From the NCBI RefSeq assembly GCF_003977685.1, contig NZ_RYZH01000015.1, positions 1-64,000 of the forward strand: 64,000 nucleotides of DNA, in the 5' to 3' direction. The notes below the pieces were generated by a model. The model was not told the origin of the DNA and did not search any database. It saw only the letters and a list, made by a program, of their open reading frames with translations. Positions 32,537 through 42,198 of this stretch are shown in pieces; the first letter of the stretch is position 1, and each line of letters starts with the position of its first letter. The DNA is from Tautonia sociabilis. GTDB lineage: Bacteria > Planctomycetota > Planctomycetia > Isosphaerales > Isosphaeraceae. A program made the position numbers and the translations under genes.

Positions 32537-34861
32537 TCATCTGCCCGGCAGCAGGCTCGACAAGGCGTCGCTCAGCCGTTCGGCGAAGGTGGCCGTCAGG
32601 GACCGGGGGCTGGGCTGCCGGACGACATGCAAGGTGCCCCATTTCTCGAGCACCTCGTAGCCACTCGACCCGTCCTGCCTGCGATAAAAGCGGATCGTCG
32701 TGGCACCCGACCCCACCCGCAATTTCTGCAACGTGATCTCCGGCAGCCATTCGGGCAGGTGGGGGTCGATCAGCAGGACGTCGAGCGGGGCGTACGGATA
32801 GAGCCCCAGCAGCGCTTGTAGCAGGCAGAATACCGCCGACGCCGACCAGGCCTGGGGCGCATTGGCGCCGGGGTAGTGGGCGGGAAACGGGTGATCGGCG
32901 TCCCGTTGGTGGCCGCTGAACACCTCGGGCAATCGGAATGCATCGAAAATCGCAGCTGCCTCGAAAAGCGCATGGCAGAGGCGTTGCAGGTGACCGTGCA
33001 GCCCGTAGCGTTGAAAGGCGATCGCGAACGTTCCCTGCTCGACTGGCCAAACGGATCCGCGATGATAACTGAACGGATCATAGGCGGGGTGCCGTGACGA
33101 CAGCGTCCGGACCCCCCAGCCGCTGAAAAGATCGTCCTCCAGCAGCCGATCGGCGATGCGGCGCGCCGCCTGTTGATCCACGACTGCGGTGGCCAGGCAA
33201 TGGCCGGCATTCGACCCGATCGAACTGATCTGCCGCTTGTGCGCGTCGAGCCCCAGCGCCAAGAAACCTTCCTCCTCCATCCAGAAGGCGTCGTGGAAGC
33301 GTTTCTTGAGCTCCTCGGCCTCCGCATAGAGCCGCCTCGCCTGGGCTTTCTCGTCCAGCCACCAGAGCACCTCGGACTGGTGCAGCTTGGCTAGGTAGAC
33401 GAAGCCCTGCTCCTCGCAGGTGGCGATGGGCGGCTGGGCCGCAGAGCCGTCCTCGTGGACGATCGCGTCGCCCGAATCCTTCCAGGCCTGATGCTTCAGC
33501 CCCTGCTCCGAACGGGTGAGGTACTCGTAGAAGCCGTAGCCGTCCAGGTCGCCGTACTCGTCCAGCCAACGCAGCCCCTTCAGGGCCGGCCCGATCAGGG
33601 GCCGGATCAACTCTTTGTCACCGGTCCAGTGCCATAGCTCGGAGACCACGACCGGGTAAAACCCCGAGGTGGTGATCGAACCGTAATAGCGTGCGAGCGG
33701 GTTGAAACCCAGTGATGCCAGCGGCCCGGTGTCCGCCTGGTGCAGCATCTTCCCGGGCTGCTCGTCGCGCCAGTCGTTGACCTCAGACCCCTGCCAACGG
33801 GAAAGCTCCGCCAACGTGCCACGCATCAACTCCGGGCCGATCAACGCGGCCTGCCACGCCGCGGTCAGCGTATCCCGGCCGAACAATCCCAGGTACCCGG
33901 GGAGCCCCGCTGCGACCGTCCAGGCTCGCTCACCCTGGTCGAGGTCGTGTAGGCGTAGGGCCGCCAAGTCGCGCCTGGCCTGTTCGAGGGTGCCGATGAC
34001 GACGTGCGACAGCGTCCGGCTCGTCGGGGCGGCGAAGGCGGTCGATTCGCGGAGGAACCGCTGCCGGCACCGGTCGTAATCGTTGTGTGTGCCCGCGAGC
34101 GCCCGGCAGGGGTAGAGTACCGGCAGCACCCGACCCTCGATGATCGGAACTACATTAATGCATGAATGCCAAATTCCATGCGGGGCCAGTTCGATCGGAA
34201 AGCGGATCTGACCCCGCTCGTAGGCCGGGGCGGAGTCAGCCCGCTCGATGTGGATCCTGACTCCGCGGTGGATCCGGGCCACACCGGCGTTGCCTTGGTG
34301 GTCGTAGGAGTGCTCCTCGCGGTAATCCAGATTGAGCTCCCAGACCCCCTCACCAACCCGGCGCCACGTGCGGCTGATCCGCCCGTCCTGCTGGCGTCGG
34401 CCCGCTGTCTCGTCCTTGTCGGCGAAGTCGGCATCCAAATCCAACTGTAACGTAAACGCTACCGATCGTTGGCCGAAATTGGTCAGGTCCACATCTTCGT
34501 GCAGGCCATCGCCAAGAACCCGGGAGATGCGGAGCTCGACGGTCCCTCGGGCGGTCGGATCGCCGGGGCCGAGCGTGTTGCACTGGTCGCCGCCGCATGG
34601 ATCGGGCGGCCGGGTGATGTAGTAGCCAAGCCAGGAGTGCTGCTCGACGTTCGACAGCGCCTGGGGCTGCGGCGGCTGGCCGTCGACGAGATAGCGGTAG
34701 CGGGACAGCAACCTCGTCTGGTGGACGAACAGCCCGCGCTCCGGCCCGCCGTCGACGAAGCCGTCCCGCCCGGTGGCCAGGACCGACCGGTTCTGGCTGA
34801 TGTAGACCACGTCGTCACGGGGCCGCAGCCGGATCAGGCAGGTTTCGTATGTCTCGTCCAT
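32537..34861 (-). CDS. Amylo-alpha-1,6-glucosidase (glycogen debranching-like) protein
   Basis: A 774-residue protein. Residues 1-230 form the bacterial GDE N-terminal domain (NRSVLATGRDGFVDGGPERGLFVHQTRLLSRY, DADFADKDE), and the C-terminal GDE barrel carries AGLPGYLGLFGRDTLTAAWQAAL, IGSNAGHCLATAVV and YHRGSVWPVEQGTFA. Such proteins remove alpha-1,6 branches. It lacks a signal peptide. The start at 34861 fits the family opening; the open frame upstream looks like non-coding read-through. The GH15 gene downstream likely shares the pathway. Confidence 0.85.
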   Translation of the reverse strand: MDETYETCLIRLRPRDDVVYISQNRSVLATGRDGFVDGGPERGLFVHQTRLLSRYRYLVDGQPPQPQALSNVEQHSWLGYYITRPPDPCGGDQCNTLGPGDPTARGTVELRISRVLGDGLHEDVDLTNFGQRSVAFTLQLDLDADFADKDETAGRRQQDGRISRTWRRVGEGVWELNLDYREEHSYDHQGNAGVARIHRGVRIHIERADSAPAYERGQIRFPIELAPHGIWHSCINVVPIIEGRVLPVLYPCRALAGTHNDYDRCRQRFLRESTAFAAPTSRTLSHVVIGTLEQARRDLAALRLHDLDQGERAWTVAAGLPGYLGLFGRDTLTAAWQAALIGPELMRGTLAELSRWQGSEVNDWRDEQPGKMLHQADTGPLASLGFNPLARYYGSITTSGFYPVVVSELWHWTGDKELIRPLIGPALKGLRWLDEYGDLDGYGFYEYLTRSEQGLKHQAWKDSGDAIVHEDGSAAQPPIATCEEQGFVYLAKLHQSEVLWWLDEKAQARRLYAEAEELKKRFHDAFWMEEEGFLALGLDAHKRQISSIGSNAGHCLATAVVDQQAARRIADRLLEDDLFSGWGVRTLSSRHPAYDPFSYHRGSVWPVEQGTFAIAFQRYGLHGHLQRLCHALFEAAAIFDAFRLPEVFSGHQRDADHPFPAHYPGANAPQAWSASAVFCLLQALLGLYPYAPLDVLLIDPHLPEWLPEITLQKLRVGSGATTIRFYRRQDGSSGYEVLEKWGTLHVVRQPSPRSLTATFAERLSDALSSLLPGR

Positions 34862-34988
34862 CGTGGTTGCTTCAAGTTTGCTGATCCGAGGCCCATCTTC
34901 GGCCGCGGAACTATTTCTTTTGCAGAGGGGTCCAAAGGCGCGGCGCTCCTCCTTTCCCCCTGGAGCGAACCAATAGCTGCAGAACCTC

Positions 34989-36104
34989 TCACCCCCCAAA
35001 GGAAACGATCTGATAGCTGCCCCAGGCCAGGGTCGCCGCAACGGGAAGCGTGACGACCCAGGCCAGGACGATCTTGACGACCTGCGCGCGGCGGGCGCCG
35101 CCCGTGACGGCGCCGAGGCCGAACAGCGATCCGCAGGAGACGTGGGTCGTTGAGACCGGCAGGCCGAAGCGGCTGGCCCCGATCACGAGCAGGCCCGTCA
35201 TCAGGTTCGCCGTAAATCCCTGCCCCGCGTTCATCGGCGTGATGCGCCGGCCCATCGTCTCCGCCACCCGCCGACCGCTCGTCAGGCCGCCAGCGGCAAT
35301 AACCACGCCGCAGGCCATGATGCTCGGGGCCGTGCCGATGCTCGGGGCCGCAAGCATCAACGCCGCGATCTTCGGGGTGTCGTTGAGCCCCCTGGCGAAG
35401 CTCACGAGCCCGGCCGAGAGGTAGTGCAGGGCGTCCAGGAGGGCGCGGCAGTTGACCCCCAGCACCTGCCCCTCGTACCGCTCATGGCATGTGACCGTCG
35501 TGCCGAGCGTGAGCGTCAGGTGTCGGCTCCGCTCCAAGGCTGCCGCGGGGCTCTGCAGCGGCACGATCTCGACCGGCTCGAGGCCGACGCAGAAGCAGCT
35601 CTGCTTCCCGACCCCGAGTCCAACCCGGATGGCGCGGAACACCGGATAGACGGCGGCCGTCGCAACGAGCGCCAGGACCGGACTGAGCAAGAGCGGGGCG
35701 AAGAACGCGGCTCCCAGGGTCCCCCAGTGCACCGACGCGGCCGCGGCCGCACCGGCCCCGACAAGGGCGCCCACCAACGCGTGCGTCGTCGAGATCGGCA
35801 TCCCGATCCGGGTGGCCAGGACAACAGCGAGGCCCGCCCCCATCCCGACCGCGGCCAGGAAGTGCGGGGACGCGGCGAGTTCGTCCGGGACGAGGCCCTT
35901 GCCGCTGAACCGCGCCAGCAGCGTCTGGGCGATCAGCACGGCCACGAACGACCCGATCAGCGTCGTCCCCGTCGCCCAGTACAAGGCGCGCCGGTAGTCC
36001 GTCGTCCCGCTCCCGAAGAGCGTCGCGACGCCCTTGACGTTGTCGTTCCCGCCGTTGGCGAACGCGAGCAGCAGGCCGGAGATGAGGAGGATCGTTGTGA
36101 CCAT
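34989..36104 (-). CDS. PiT-family inorganic phosphate transporter
   Basis: A 371-residue transporter with the two PiT signatures, FANGGNDNVKGVATL near the N-terminus and SFARGLNDTPKIAALML in the second half, plus paired ISTTHALVGALVG and VSTTHVSCGSLFGLG repeats. About ten hydrophobic segments. It follows an AhpD-like gene by 18 bp in the arsenosugar gene group, and such PiT genes are common beside ars genes, where selective phosphate uptake or arsenate traffic is inferred. Confidence 0.9.
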   Translation of the reverse strand: MVTTILLISGLLLAFANGGNDNVKGVATLFGSGTTDYRRALYWATGTTLIGSFVAVLIAQTLLARFSGKGLVPDELAASPHFLAAVGMGAGLAVVLATRIGMPISTTHALVGALVGAGAAAAASVHWGTLGAAFFAPLLLSPVLALVATAAVYPVFRAIRVGLGVGKQSCFCVGLEPVEIVPLQSPAAALERSRHLTLTLGTTVTCHERYEGQVLGVNCRALLDALHYLSAGLVSFARGLNDTPKIAALMLAAPSIGTAPSIMACGVVIAAGGLTSGRRVAETMGRRITPMNAGQGFTANLMTGLLVIGASRFGLPVSTTHVSCGSLFGLGAVTGGARRAQVVKIVLAWVVTLPVAATLAWGSYQIVSFGG

Positions 36105-36122
36105 AAGATTTACCGATATTCG

Positions 36123-36686
36123 TCAACGTGTGGCACGAGCGGTGGACGTCCAGGCCGCCGGCGAGAACTGCGGATCCAGCGGTGTGTGCGCGATGTGGTT
36201 GGTGTAGTTCGAGAGGGTCTTCATCCCGACGCCGAGGACCACCTCGAGCACCTGGTGCGGGGCATAACCGTTCGCCAGGAACTGCTCGATCGTGGCCTCC
36301 GACGGCCAGCCGCCCGAGCCGACGATGTCGGCGGTCAGCGTCCGGAGCGCGTCCAGGCGGCCGTCCGCGATCGGCCGGCCGGCGCGGATCGCATCCACGA
36401 CGTCCGGCGGGACCTGCTCCATCTTGGCCCCCAGCGAATGGGCGGCGACGCAGTACTCGCACCCGTTCACGGCGCTGGTCGTCAGCACCACGACCTGACG
36501 TTCGACGGGAGACAGGGACGTCTCGTCGAACAGACGCTGCAGGCCCTCGTAGGCCTTCAAGAGCGCCGGTGCGTGGGCCATCAGACCGATCAGGTTCGGG
36601 ACGAACCCGTACCGCTCTCGGATCCGCTGCATCTCCCGCCGGGCCTCGACCGGGGCGTTCTCTTCTTGCAAGATCTCCAGTTGCAT
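36123..36686 (-). CDS. AhpD/carboxymuconolactone-decarboxylase-like protein of the arsenosugar group
   Basis: A 187-residue CMD-family protein with the AhpD-type redox motif NGCEYCVAAHSLGA (CxxC-x3-H). The opening REMQRIRERYGFVPNLIGLMAHAP is that of the arsenosugar biosynthesis-associated peroxidase-like group. It begins 12 bp after ArsS ends (AGGGAGGAA before ATG 36686) and is likely part of the same transcript. Peroxide or thiol chemistry is a family inference. Confidence 0.88.
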   Translation of the reverse strand: MQLEILQEENAPVEARREMQRIRERYGFVPNLIGLMAHAPALLKAYEGLQRLFDETSLSPVERQVVVLTTSAVNGCEYCVAAHSLGAKMEQVPPDVVDAIRAGRPIADGRLDALRTLTADIVGSGGWPSEATIEQFLANGYAPHQVLEVVLGVGMKTLSNYTNHIAHTPLDPQFSPAAWTSTARATR

Positions 36687-36697
36687 CAGTTCCTCCC

Positions 36698-37801
36698 TCA
36701 ATTCGGGTGTTCGGATGGGGCGGTCCCGGGGCCTCGCCGGTCGGGCGGGGAATCGGCACCGACGATGCTCCCCTGGCAGCTCGAACCGCAGCCCGCCGTG
36801 CAGCCGTAGCAGTGCTGCGCCGTGACGATCGGCCGGTACGCCAACACGTCCGGGTCGAAGCCGGCGATGTGGCGGGGCTGGCCCCCGGCGAGCTCCAGGT
36901 CGAGCATCTGGTTGAAGTCGCAGTCGAAGAGGCGTCCATCCCATCCGACCGAGAGCATCGTGCGGCACATCAGGCCGCGCACGGCCGCGGGATTGAACGC
37001 GTCGATCAGGACCTGCATGTACTGCTCGTAACGGCCCGTCCGGAGCAGGTCCTCGAGGAAGCGGCTGATCGGCAGGTTCGTGATCGTGTAGAGCCGGGAG
37101 AACACGATCCCGTAGCGCTCGCCCAATTCGCGCCGGTAGGCCGCCTCGAGCGTGGCCTGATCGGGAGGCAGCGTCGGGCCGACCGGGTTGTACACGAGCG
37201 TCAGCTCGAGTCCGCTGCCCGCGTGCCCGTATCCCAAAGCGTTCAGCTCCCGCAGGGCCGCGATCGAACGCCCGAAGACCCCGTCCCCGCGTTGCTTGTC
37301 CGTGTTCTCCTCGAGATAGCAAGGGAGCGAGGCGACGATCTCGACCCGGTGCTCGGCCAGGAACTTCGGCAGGTCGCGGAAGCCGGACGCGAGTAGGATG
37401 GTCAGGTTGCAGCGATCGATGACGTGCGTCCCCAGGACGCGGGCCTCGGCGACGAGCCAGCGGAAATGCGGGTTCATCTCCGGCGCCCCGCCGGTGATGT
37501 CCACGACGGGGATCCGCCCCCGCGCCACGGCGTCGAGGCAGGCCTGGATCGTCTCGCGGGTCATCACCTCGCGACGGTCGGGGCCGGCGTCGACATGACA
37601 GTGCGCACAGGCCTGGTTGCACTTCTTGCCGACGTTGATCTGCAGCACCCGGATGCCATCGGCCCGCAGTGGCCACAGCCCTGCATCCGCCAGGCTCCGG
37701 GCGAACGGGCGGAAGCGGCCGTTCGCTCGCAGGATCGCTCGCTGCTCCTTCGGGTCCGCAAGCGGATGCCTCTGACGCAAGAGGCTCAACGATGACACCA
37801 T
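36698..37801 (-). CDS. arsS: Arsenosugar biosynthesis radical SAM protein ArsS
   Basis: A 367-residue radical SAM enzyme with the [4Fe-4S] motif CNQACAHC (Cys61, Cys65, Cys68), HVDAGPDRREVM and VDITGGAPEMN. The C-terminal part (SVGWDGRLFDCDFNQML, CYGCTAGCGSSCQG) is the DUF3641 domain of ArsS, which joins a deoxyadenosyl group to dimethylarsinate in arsenosugar synthesis. ArsM (39027) lies upstream on the same strand, with a triple-YHS gene between. This supports arsenic methylation followed by sugar addition. Confidence 0.93.
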   Translation of the reverse strand: MVSSLSLLRQRHPLADPKEQRAILRANGRFRPFARSLADAGLWPLRADGIRVLQINVGKKCNQACAHCHVDAGPDRREVMTRETIQACLDAVARGRIPVVDITGGAPEMNPHFRWLVAEARVLGTHVIDRCNLTILLASGFRDLPKFLAEHRVEIVASLPCYLEENTDKQRGDGVFGRSIAALRELNALGYGHAGSGLELTLVYNPVGPTLPPDQATLEAAYRRELGERYGIVFSRLYTITNLPISRFLEDLLRTGRYEQYMQVLIDAFNPAAVRGLMCRTMLSVGWDGRLFDCDFNQMLDLELAGGQPRHIAGFDPDVLAYRPIVTAQHCYGCTAGCGSSCQGSIVGADSPPDRRGPGTAPSEHPN

Positions 37802-37913
37802 TCCATCCTCACTCCAATGGGCCCGGGCAGGATCGGCGGACCTTGCGGCGGCTCGGCCGACCTGCCCCGGCAGTTCATCTCACCCACGGCGATCTTCCCC
37901 GCCGGGACCGAGA

Positions 37914-38855
37914 TCAGGGCATGATCCGAACCTCACTCGGCCGGACCCAAGTGACGTTCCGATCCTGCTTGAGCGCGACGCCGCGTAGCTGCACACGCCG
38001 CCCGGCGAAGCGGTCCTCGTAGAGCTCCGGATAGCGCTCATGCGCGCCCTCGACCACGTAGATCTCGTCGCCCGCGACCACGGCCAGGCCGAGCACGTCC
38101 GGATCCTCCAGGGGCTTCACGCCGAATTCGCATCCCGCGCAGGAGGTCCGGCCCCGGACGGAGACGACGCGTGACTCTGAAGGTCCCCCGGTCGAGGACC
38201 GGCGGTCGCCGGCCGGTCCGCTCCCCTCGGGCGGCCGATCGGCATACTTCTCCGGGTCCGCCAGGAACATCGCGCGCTGCTCTGGCCCCGGGAAGAGGTA
38301 GCGCAGCCCCCGGTAGTGCACCGCGTACTCCGGCTTGCCCGGGACCTCCTGGCGCATCTCGATCCGGCAGACGGCACAGTTGCCGCCGAAGGCCAGGTCC
38401 GCATCCGCATAGGTCGCCGGATCGGAGCGGAACTTCTGCCGCTCTCGATCGCTCGGGAAGAAGAAGAGACGCCCCCGATGGAACTGGCCGAAGTTCAGTT
38501 CGCCCGGGACCCGGCGGCCCATGTCGGCGTAGCACACGATGCAGTCGCCGTGCAGCGCGGGGGTATACTTCGCCGGGTCGGCCTCGAACATCCGCTTCTG
38601 CTCCTCGCCGGGGAAGCGGTAGACGTGGCCGTCGTAGATCACCTCGTGCTCGGGGCTCCCGGGCACCCATCGCTTCATGTTGACCAGGCAGACCGGACAG
38701 TAGCCCCGCAGGGCGAGCGGATACGACCGCTCCTGGCTGGGCTGTGCCGGTCGGCTCGGCTGGCGCGTGCCGCTCTGCGCCCACGCCGGGGACGACGCGA
38801 CCAGGGAGGCTGCGGCGAGCAGCGCCGCGGAGAACCGCGAAGTGGATGCCCTCAT
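37914..38855 (-). CDS. Exported protein with three YHS-type Cys domains
   Basis: A 313-residue exported protein (signal peptide to about AWAQ, residue 27). Three homologous blocks follow, each with a Cys-x2-Cys and a Pro-rich FxGxExxxMFxxDPxKY-like tail: CPVCLVNM, CIVCYADM and CAVCRIEM. These look like YHS domains, which bind soft metals such as copper. A fourth Cys pair (SCAGCEFG) precedes a C-terminal region. It lies between ArsM and ArsS and has a CRP/FNR-type palindrome about 100 bp upstream. Metal binding is inferred from the Cys pairs. Confidence 0.75.
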   Translation of the reverse strand: MRASTSRFSAALLAAASLVASSPAWAQSGTRQPSRPAQPSQERSYPLALRGYCPVCLVNMKRWVPGSPEHEVIYDGHVYRFPGEEQKRMFEADPAKYTPALHGDCIVCYADMGRRVPGELNFGQFHRGRLFFFPSDRERQKFRSDPATYADADLAFGGNCAVCRIEMRQEVPGKPEYAVHYRGLRYLFPGPEQRAMFLADPEKYADRPPEGSGPAGDRRSSTGGPSESRVVSVRGRTSCAGCEFGVKPLEDPDVLGLAVVAGDEIYVVEGAHERYPELYEDRFAGRRVQLRGVALKQDRNVTWVRPSEVRIMP

Positions 38856-38956
38856 CGTCTTTTTCGCTCCTCGAATCCTGCGATCCCGATTGGCGCGGCG
38901 AGCGCCGGCCGCTCGCGCGAATCGGCTGCATCGTCGGCGAAGCGAGGAATGCTGTC

Positions 38957-38972
38957 GGTGAAGTGCACCACA
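38957..38972. promoter_or_regulatory. CRP/FNR-type palindrome before the YHS gene
   Basis: GGTGA-N6-CCACA at 38957-38972 matches the palindrome TGTGA-N6-TCACA found elsewhere in the window with one change per half-site. It lies 102 bp upstream of the triple-YHS start, on the side of ArsM's end. Confidence 0.4.
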
Positions 38973-39026
38973 GTTCGCCGCTGCCCACAGCGGCCGCCAC
39001 GGGAGCGAGGGCCGAGAGCCTCCCCA

Positions 39027-40202
39027 TCAGCAGCACGCCCCGTCCGGGCCGCAGGCGGATTCGGGGGGGTCCGTCGTCTCCCGATAGTCCAGCCCCTTGG
39101 TCTCCCGCGGATGACGCCGCGTTGAGCGGCGGCAGTCGAAGGCGCGCGCCTCCTCGAGGGGGACTTCGACGCGCGGCTCGACCGCTTCGAACAGCCCCGC
39201 GTACGGCTCCCGCTGGAGCAGGTGGAACGTCTTGTCGCAGACGGCGACCCGCTCGCCCCGGATGAACACGTGGCCGTCATCGTCCTCGACCTTCCTGAAC
39301 GGCCCGCGGTAGATCACCGCCTGCTTGCGTTCGAGGCACGGCCCCTGCTTGCCCTTGTAGGCCAGCACAGTGATTGAGCGGAACTCGATCCCCTCGACGA
39401 CCTGCCACGGCTCCCGCTGGCGGGAGGCGGTCCGGATGCCGTGGAACCCCGCCTGCTCCAGCGCCTCGAGGAACAGGTCCTCGCGGTGGGCGCCGGAGAT
39501 GCATCCGGACCAGAGCTCCGGGTCTCCCTGCAGGTGCTCCGGCACGTCCTCGTCGGCGACGATGTCGCTGATGGCGACCCGGCCGCCGCGCCGCAGCACG
39601 CGGAAGATCTCCGAGAAGAGCCGGACCCGGTCGTCCTTGCGCACGAGGTTCAGGACGCAGTTGGAGATGACGCAGTCGACGCTCCCGTCCGGGACGAGCG
39701 GCCGCTCGCGGCGGAGCCGCTCCTCGAGCGACCGCAGCGCGAGCCAGCCCTCGCGGTCGCGCACCGGGCCGCGGGCGAGCTCCTCCTCGAGGGCCTCGAG
39801 ATCCAGGCGGAGGTCCTGGATCAGCCCGCAGCGGAACGAGACGTTCGCGTAGCCGAGCCGCTCCGCGACCGCCTCTCGATGCCGGCGGGCCAGCGCCAGC
39901 ATCTCCCGGTTACAATCGACGCCGATGACGGAGCCCTCGGGGCCGACAAGTTGGGCCGCGATGTAGCAGGCCTTCCCGCCGCCCGAGCCGAGATCCAGCA
40001 CGGTGTCACCCCGGCGCAGATACGGCGTGGGGTCGCCGCACCCGTAGTCGCGCTCCAGGATCTCCCGGGGGATGACATCGAGGAGGCGCGGATCGTACCG
40101 CACCGGGCAGCAGAGGGCGGGCTCGACCGCGCGGGCCGCGCCCGTGTATCGCTCGCGAACCGCCAGGTCCGTATCGATACGGGGATTCACTTTATCCATC
40201 AT
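39027..40202 (-). CDS. arsM: Arsenite methyltransferase ArsM
   Basis: A 391-residue SAM-dependent methyltransferase: DLGSGGGKACYIAAQLVG (SAM motif I), VDCNREML (motif II), and the arsenic-binding Cys set including ALCCPV (Cys31-Cys32), SNCVLNL and LWSGCISGAHRED. A C-terminal extension of about 110 residues ends with SACGPDGACC. The sequence resembles ArsM/methyltransferases in arsenosugar gene groups, which methylate As(III). The first Met of two is taken, with GGAG upstream. No arsR is seen, so regulation by ArsR is not evident. Confidence 0.9.
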   Translation of the reverse strand: MMDKVNPRIDTDLAVRERYTGAARAVEPALCCPVRYDPRLLDVIPREILERDYGCGDPTPYLRRGDTVLDLGSGGGKACYIAAQLVGPEGSVIGVDCNREMLALARRHREAVAERLGYANVSFRCGLIQDLRLDLEALEEELARGPVRDREGWLALRSLEERLRRERPLVPDGSVDCVISNCVLNLVRKDDRVRLFSEIFRVLRRGGRVAISDIVADEDVPEHLQGDPELWSGCISGAHREDLFLEALEQAGFHGIRTASRQREPWQVVEGIEFRSITVLAYKGKQGPCLERKQAVIYRGPFRKVEDDDGHVFIRGERVAVCDKTFHLLQREPYAGLFEAVEPRVEVPLEEARAFDCRRSTRRHPRETKGLDYRETTDPPESACGPDGACC

Positions 40203-40336
40203 TCACTCCTGTTCTCCAGCACACCCTCTGCCTCGCCCCACGCCGTCGCGCGGGGGAGAGACACCACGGGGAACGCGCGGCGCCCACCTCCCGGCCTGGG
40301 AGACGTGAGAGTTTCGCGCGACTCCTGCGGCAGGTC

Positions 40337-40352
40337 TGTGAGGGGCCACACA
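40337..40352. promoter_or_regulatory. CRP/FNR-type palindrome before a small lipoprotein gene
   Basis: TGTGA-N6-ACACA at 40337-40352, 68 bp before the small lipoprotein start at 40421. It is one of several copies of this motif between 38.9 and 53.8 kb. Confidence 0.45.
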
Positions 40353-40420
40353 AAAGAACGATCAAACATGCTCTATAAGCTATTCCCTGGAATGGAAACT
40401 CCATGAAGGAGAATCGACTT

Positions 40421-40660
40421 ATGAGGTCTATCAGACTAGCTTTGCCCCTGATTGCGATGCTGCTCCTCCACGGCTGCAGCACCGACAACGACAACGGGCG
40501 CGTCACCCGCCCGGGCAGCGAAGGGTCGGCGCGTCGCTCGTCGACGTCCTCGGATCCCGCCGCCAGGTCGACGCCGGAGGACGGCTCGGCCCGCAAGAAG
40601 CCCTCGCAGGGCTCCGGGGGGCGGCCCTCCACCACCCGCGGGCCCCGGGAGGGCAGTTGA
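40421..40660 (+). CDS. Small lipoprotein with EGS terminus (copy 1)
   Basis: A 79-residue lipoprotein: signal with lipobox LLLHGC (Cys at 19), then a Ser/Arg/Pro-rich, low-complexity tail that ends REGS. The second ATG (40421) is the start because AAGGAG at 40406-40411 lies 9 bp before it and the first ATG (40403) overlaps that site. Two similar small lipoproteins follow at 41989 and 42353, and all three end in EGS. It faces the DUF1559 gene, with 6 bp between the two stops. Confidence 0.7.
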   Translation: MRSIRLALPLIAMLLLHGCSTDNDNGRVTRPGSEGSARRSSTSSDPAARSTPEDGSARKKPSQGSGGRPSTTRGPREGS

Positions 40661-40666
40661 CCCTCT

Positions 40667-41743
40667 TCAATACGCATCGCCCGAGATCACCTCGCCCCCG
40701 GAGCGTGTGACGAGACGCCGCAGGACGACGACATCGGTGGTCTCCTTCAGGAACGCCACGTGACCGTCGCCGAAGAGCACGTTGGCGCCGCCGGGGTGGT
40801 AGGAGAAGATCTCGTCGTTCGCGCCGGCCTGGTTGCCCGCGGTCGCCGCGGGGAACGTGTACGGTGCATCCTCGTGCATCGGGCGAGCCTCGTTGTTGAT
40901 CCGGCCGGAGACGCCGAAGGCCCCGTCGGGCTCACCCCAGCGCCAGAACCGCCGCTGCCCGGGGGGGACCGGGCGGCTCACGTCGGTCCGGGCGGGGTTC
41001 ATGTAGCCCTCCGTGTAGGGGCTGGCGAAGCGGGCGTCCCGGCCGGCGTCCTCGGCGACGGCGATGGTGCTGCTCAGGCCGTCGGTGACCGCGGCGATGC
41101 GGGTCATCCCGCGGTTCATCAGGCCGATGCCGTGGGCGAGCTTGTTCCGCAGCGGCGTGACCTCGTTCGAGCCGGGCTGTCCGGCCCGGCCCAGCGGGTC
41201 GATGTCGGTGTAGTACACCGCGCCGTAGTCCTGGACGCCATACCCGGTCCCGGAGGACCGGGACATCGGGTCGCCGGGGTCCGGCGTGTCCCGGCCGCCC
41301 GAGTTGATGCTGACGGAGGACGGGCAGAGGTAGGCATCGACGACGGCGCTGAAGGCCGTGAAGTTCGCCCCCGAGAGATGGTTGTAGTCCAGGTTGAAGT
41401 TGATCGCGTTGAAGACATTGGATTGCTCCATCTGCTGCAGGATCCGCGGCATGACGCCCAGCCCGTCGCCGAACTCGACGCCGGCGGGCGTGCTGCCCAG
41501 GTAACTCCCCTGGCCGGCCGGCGGGAAGGCCCCGTGGGCCCCCTCGTAATTGTGCAGGGCCAGGCCGATCTGCTTGAGATTGTTGGTGCACTGCATCCGG
41601 CGGGCGGCCTCGCGGGCCGCCTGGACCGCGGGCAGGAGCAGGGCGACCAGGACCCCGATCACCGCGATGACCACCAGCAGCTCGATGAGCGTGAAGCCCA
41701 TGCGACGGGCGCTCGGTACCATAGCAACGGCCGCAGTCCTCAT
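40667..41743 (-). CDS. DUF1559 prepilin-like protein
   Basis: A 358-residue protein with a type IV prepilin-like N-terminus: [27 protein letters not shown], cleavage G/F at about 24-25, then [26 protein letters not shown], the universal opening of planctomycete DUF1559 proteins. The C-terminus has the family block [23 protein letters not shown] 41743 is chosen from the ribosome site and signal. Such proteins are exported and thought to be surface or pseudopilin-like components. A CRP/FNR-type site (41897) lies upstream between this gene and a divergent lipoprotein gene. Confidence 0.92.
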   Translation of the reverse strand: MRTAAVAMVPSARRMGFTLIELLVVIAVIGVLVALLLPAVQAAREAARRMQCTNNLKQIGLALHNYEGAHGAFPPAGQGSYLGSTPAGVEFGDGLGVMPRILQQMEQSNVFNAINFNLDYNHLSGANFTAFSAVVDAYLCPSSVSINSGGRDTPDPGDPMSRSSGTGYGVQDYGAVYYTDIDPLGRAGQPGSNEVTPLRNKLAHGIGLMNRGMTRIAAVTDGLSSTIAVAEDAGRDARFASPYTEGYMNPARTDVSRPVPPGQRRFWRWGEPDGAFGVSGRINNEARPMHEDAPYTFPAATAGNQAGANDEIFSYHPGGANVLFGDGHVAFLKETTDVVVLRRLVTRSGGEVISGDAY

Positions 41744-41896
41744 GACGGGAATCCCTTCGGACACTCGGGAGTCGCCGGGTCGGCCGACCGGACGAGCGAT
41801 CCCGGCCACCCGATGGCCGGGGCGGGGGCTCCGTTCCCGACGGCTTATCGCCCAGCACAAGGGCTTCGAATTCTGCCACGCCCACCCGAGGCCGTC

Positions 41897-41912
41897 TGTG
41901 AGGCGAACCACA
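41897..41912. promoter_or_regulatory. CRP/FNR-type palindrome between DUF1559 and lipoprotein genes
   Basis: TGTGA-N6-CCACA at 41897-41912 lies 154 bp from the DUF1559 start and 77 bp before the lipoprotein start at 41989, so it could serve either of the divergent genes. Confidence 0.5.
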
Positions 41913-41988
41913 GAACCCGGGCCGCCGGGCCGGTAGGATCTCCGCCCGGTGGTCGACTCAATCTCACTCGCAACCGGAGGGAAATCCG

Positions 41989-42198
41989 ATGCGCGGGCGT
42001 GCCCTCGGCCTTCCAGTCATGCTCATGATCTCGATCCTCCTTTCTCCGGGCTGCTCGACCGAGCCGGGCTCAAGCGAGCCGGGTGCGGCTCCGGCACCGA
42101 CGAGCGAAGGCCCGTCGGACCTCGCCCCGCCCGAAACGCCGACGACCGAGCCGGCCCCGGTGGGCTCCGCCCCCGAAGGCCCCTCCGAGGGGAGTTGA
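41989..42198 (+). CDS. Small lipoprotein with EGS terminus (copy 2)
   Basis: A 69-residue lipoprotein: a hydrophobic signal with lipobox SPGC (Cys at 22), then a Pro/Glu/Thr-rich segment that ends GPSEGS. GGAGGGAAA precedes ATG 41989. Probably anchored to the outer or inner membrane by lipid; no catalytic residues. It shares the GPSEGS ending with copy 3. Confidence 0.65.
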   Translation: MRGRALGLPVMLMISILLSPGCSTEPGSSEPGAAPAPTSEGPSDLAPPETPTTEPAPVGSAPEGPSEGS

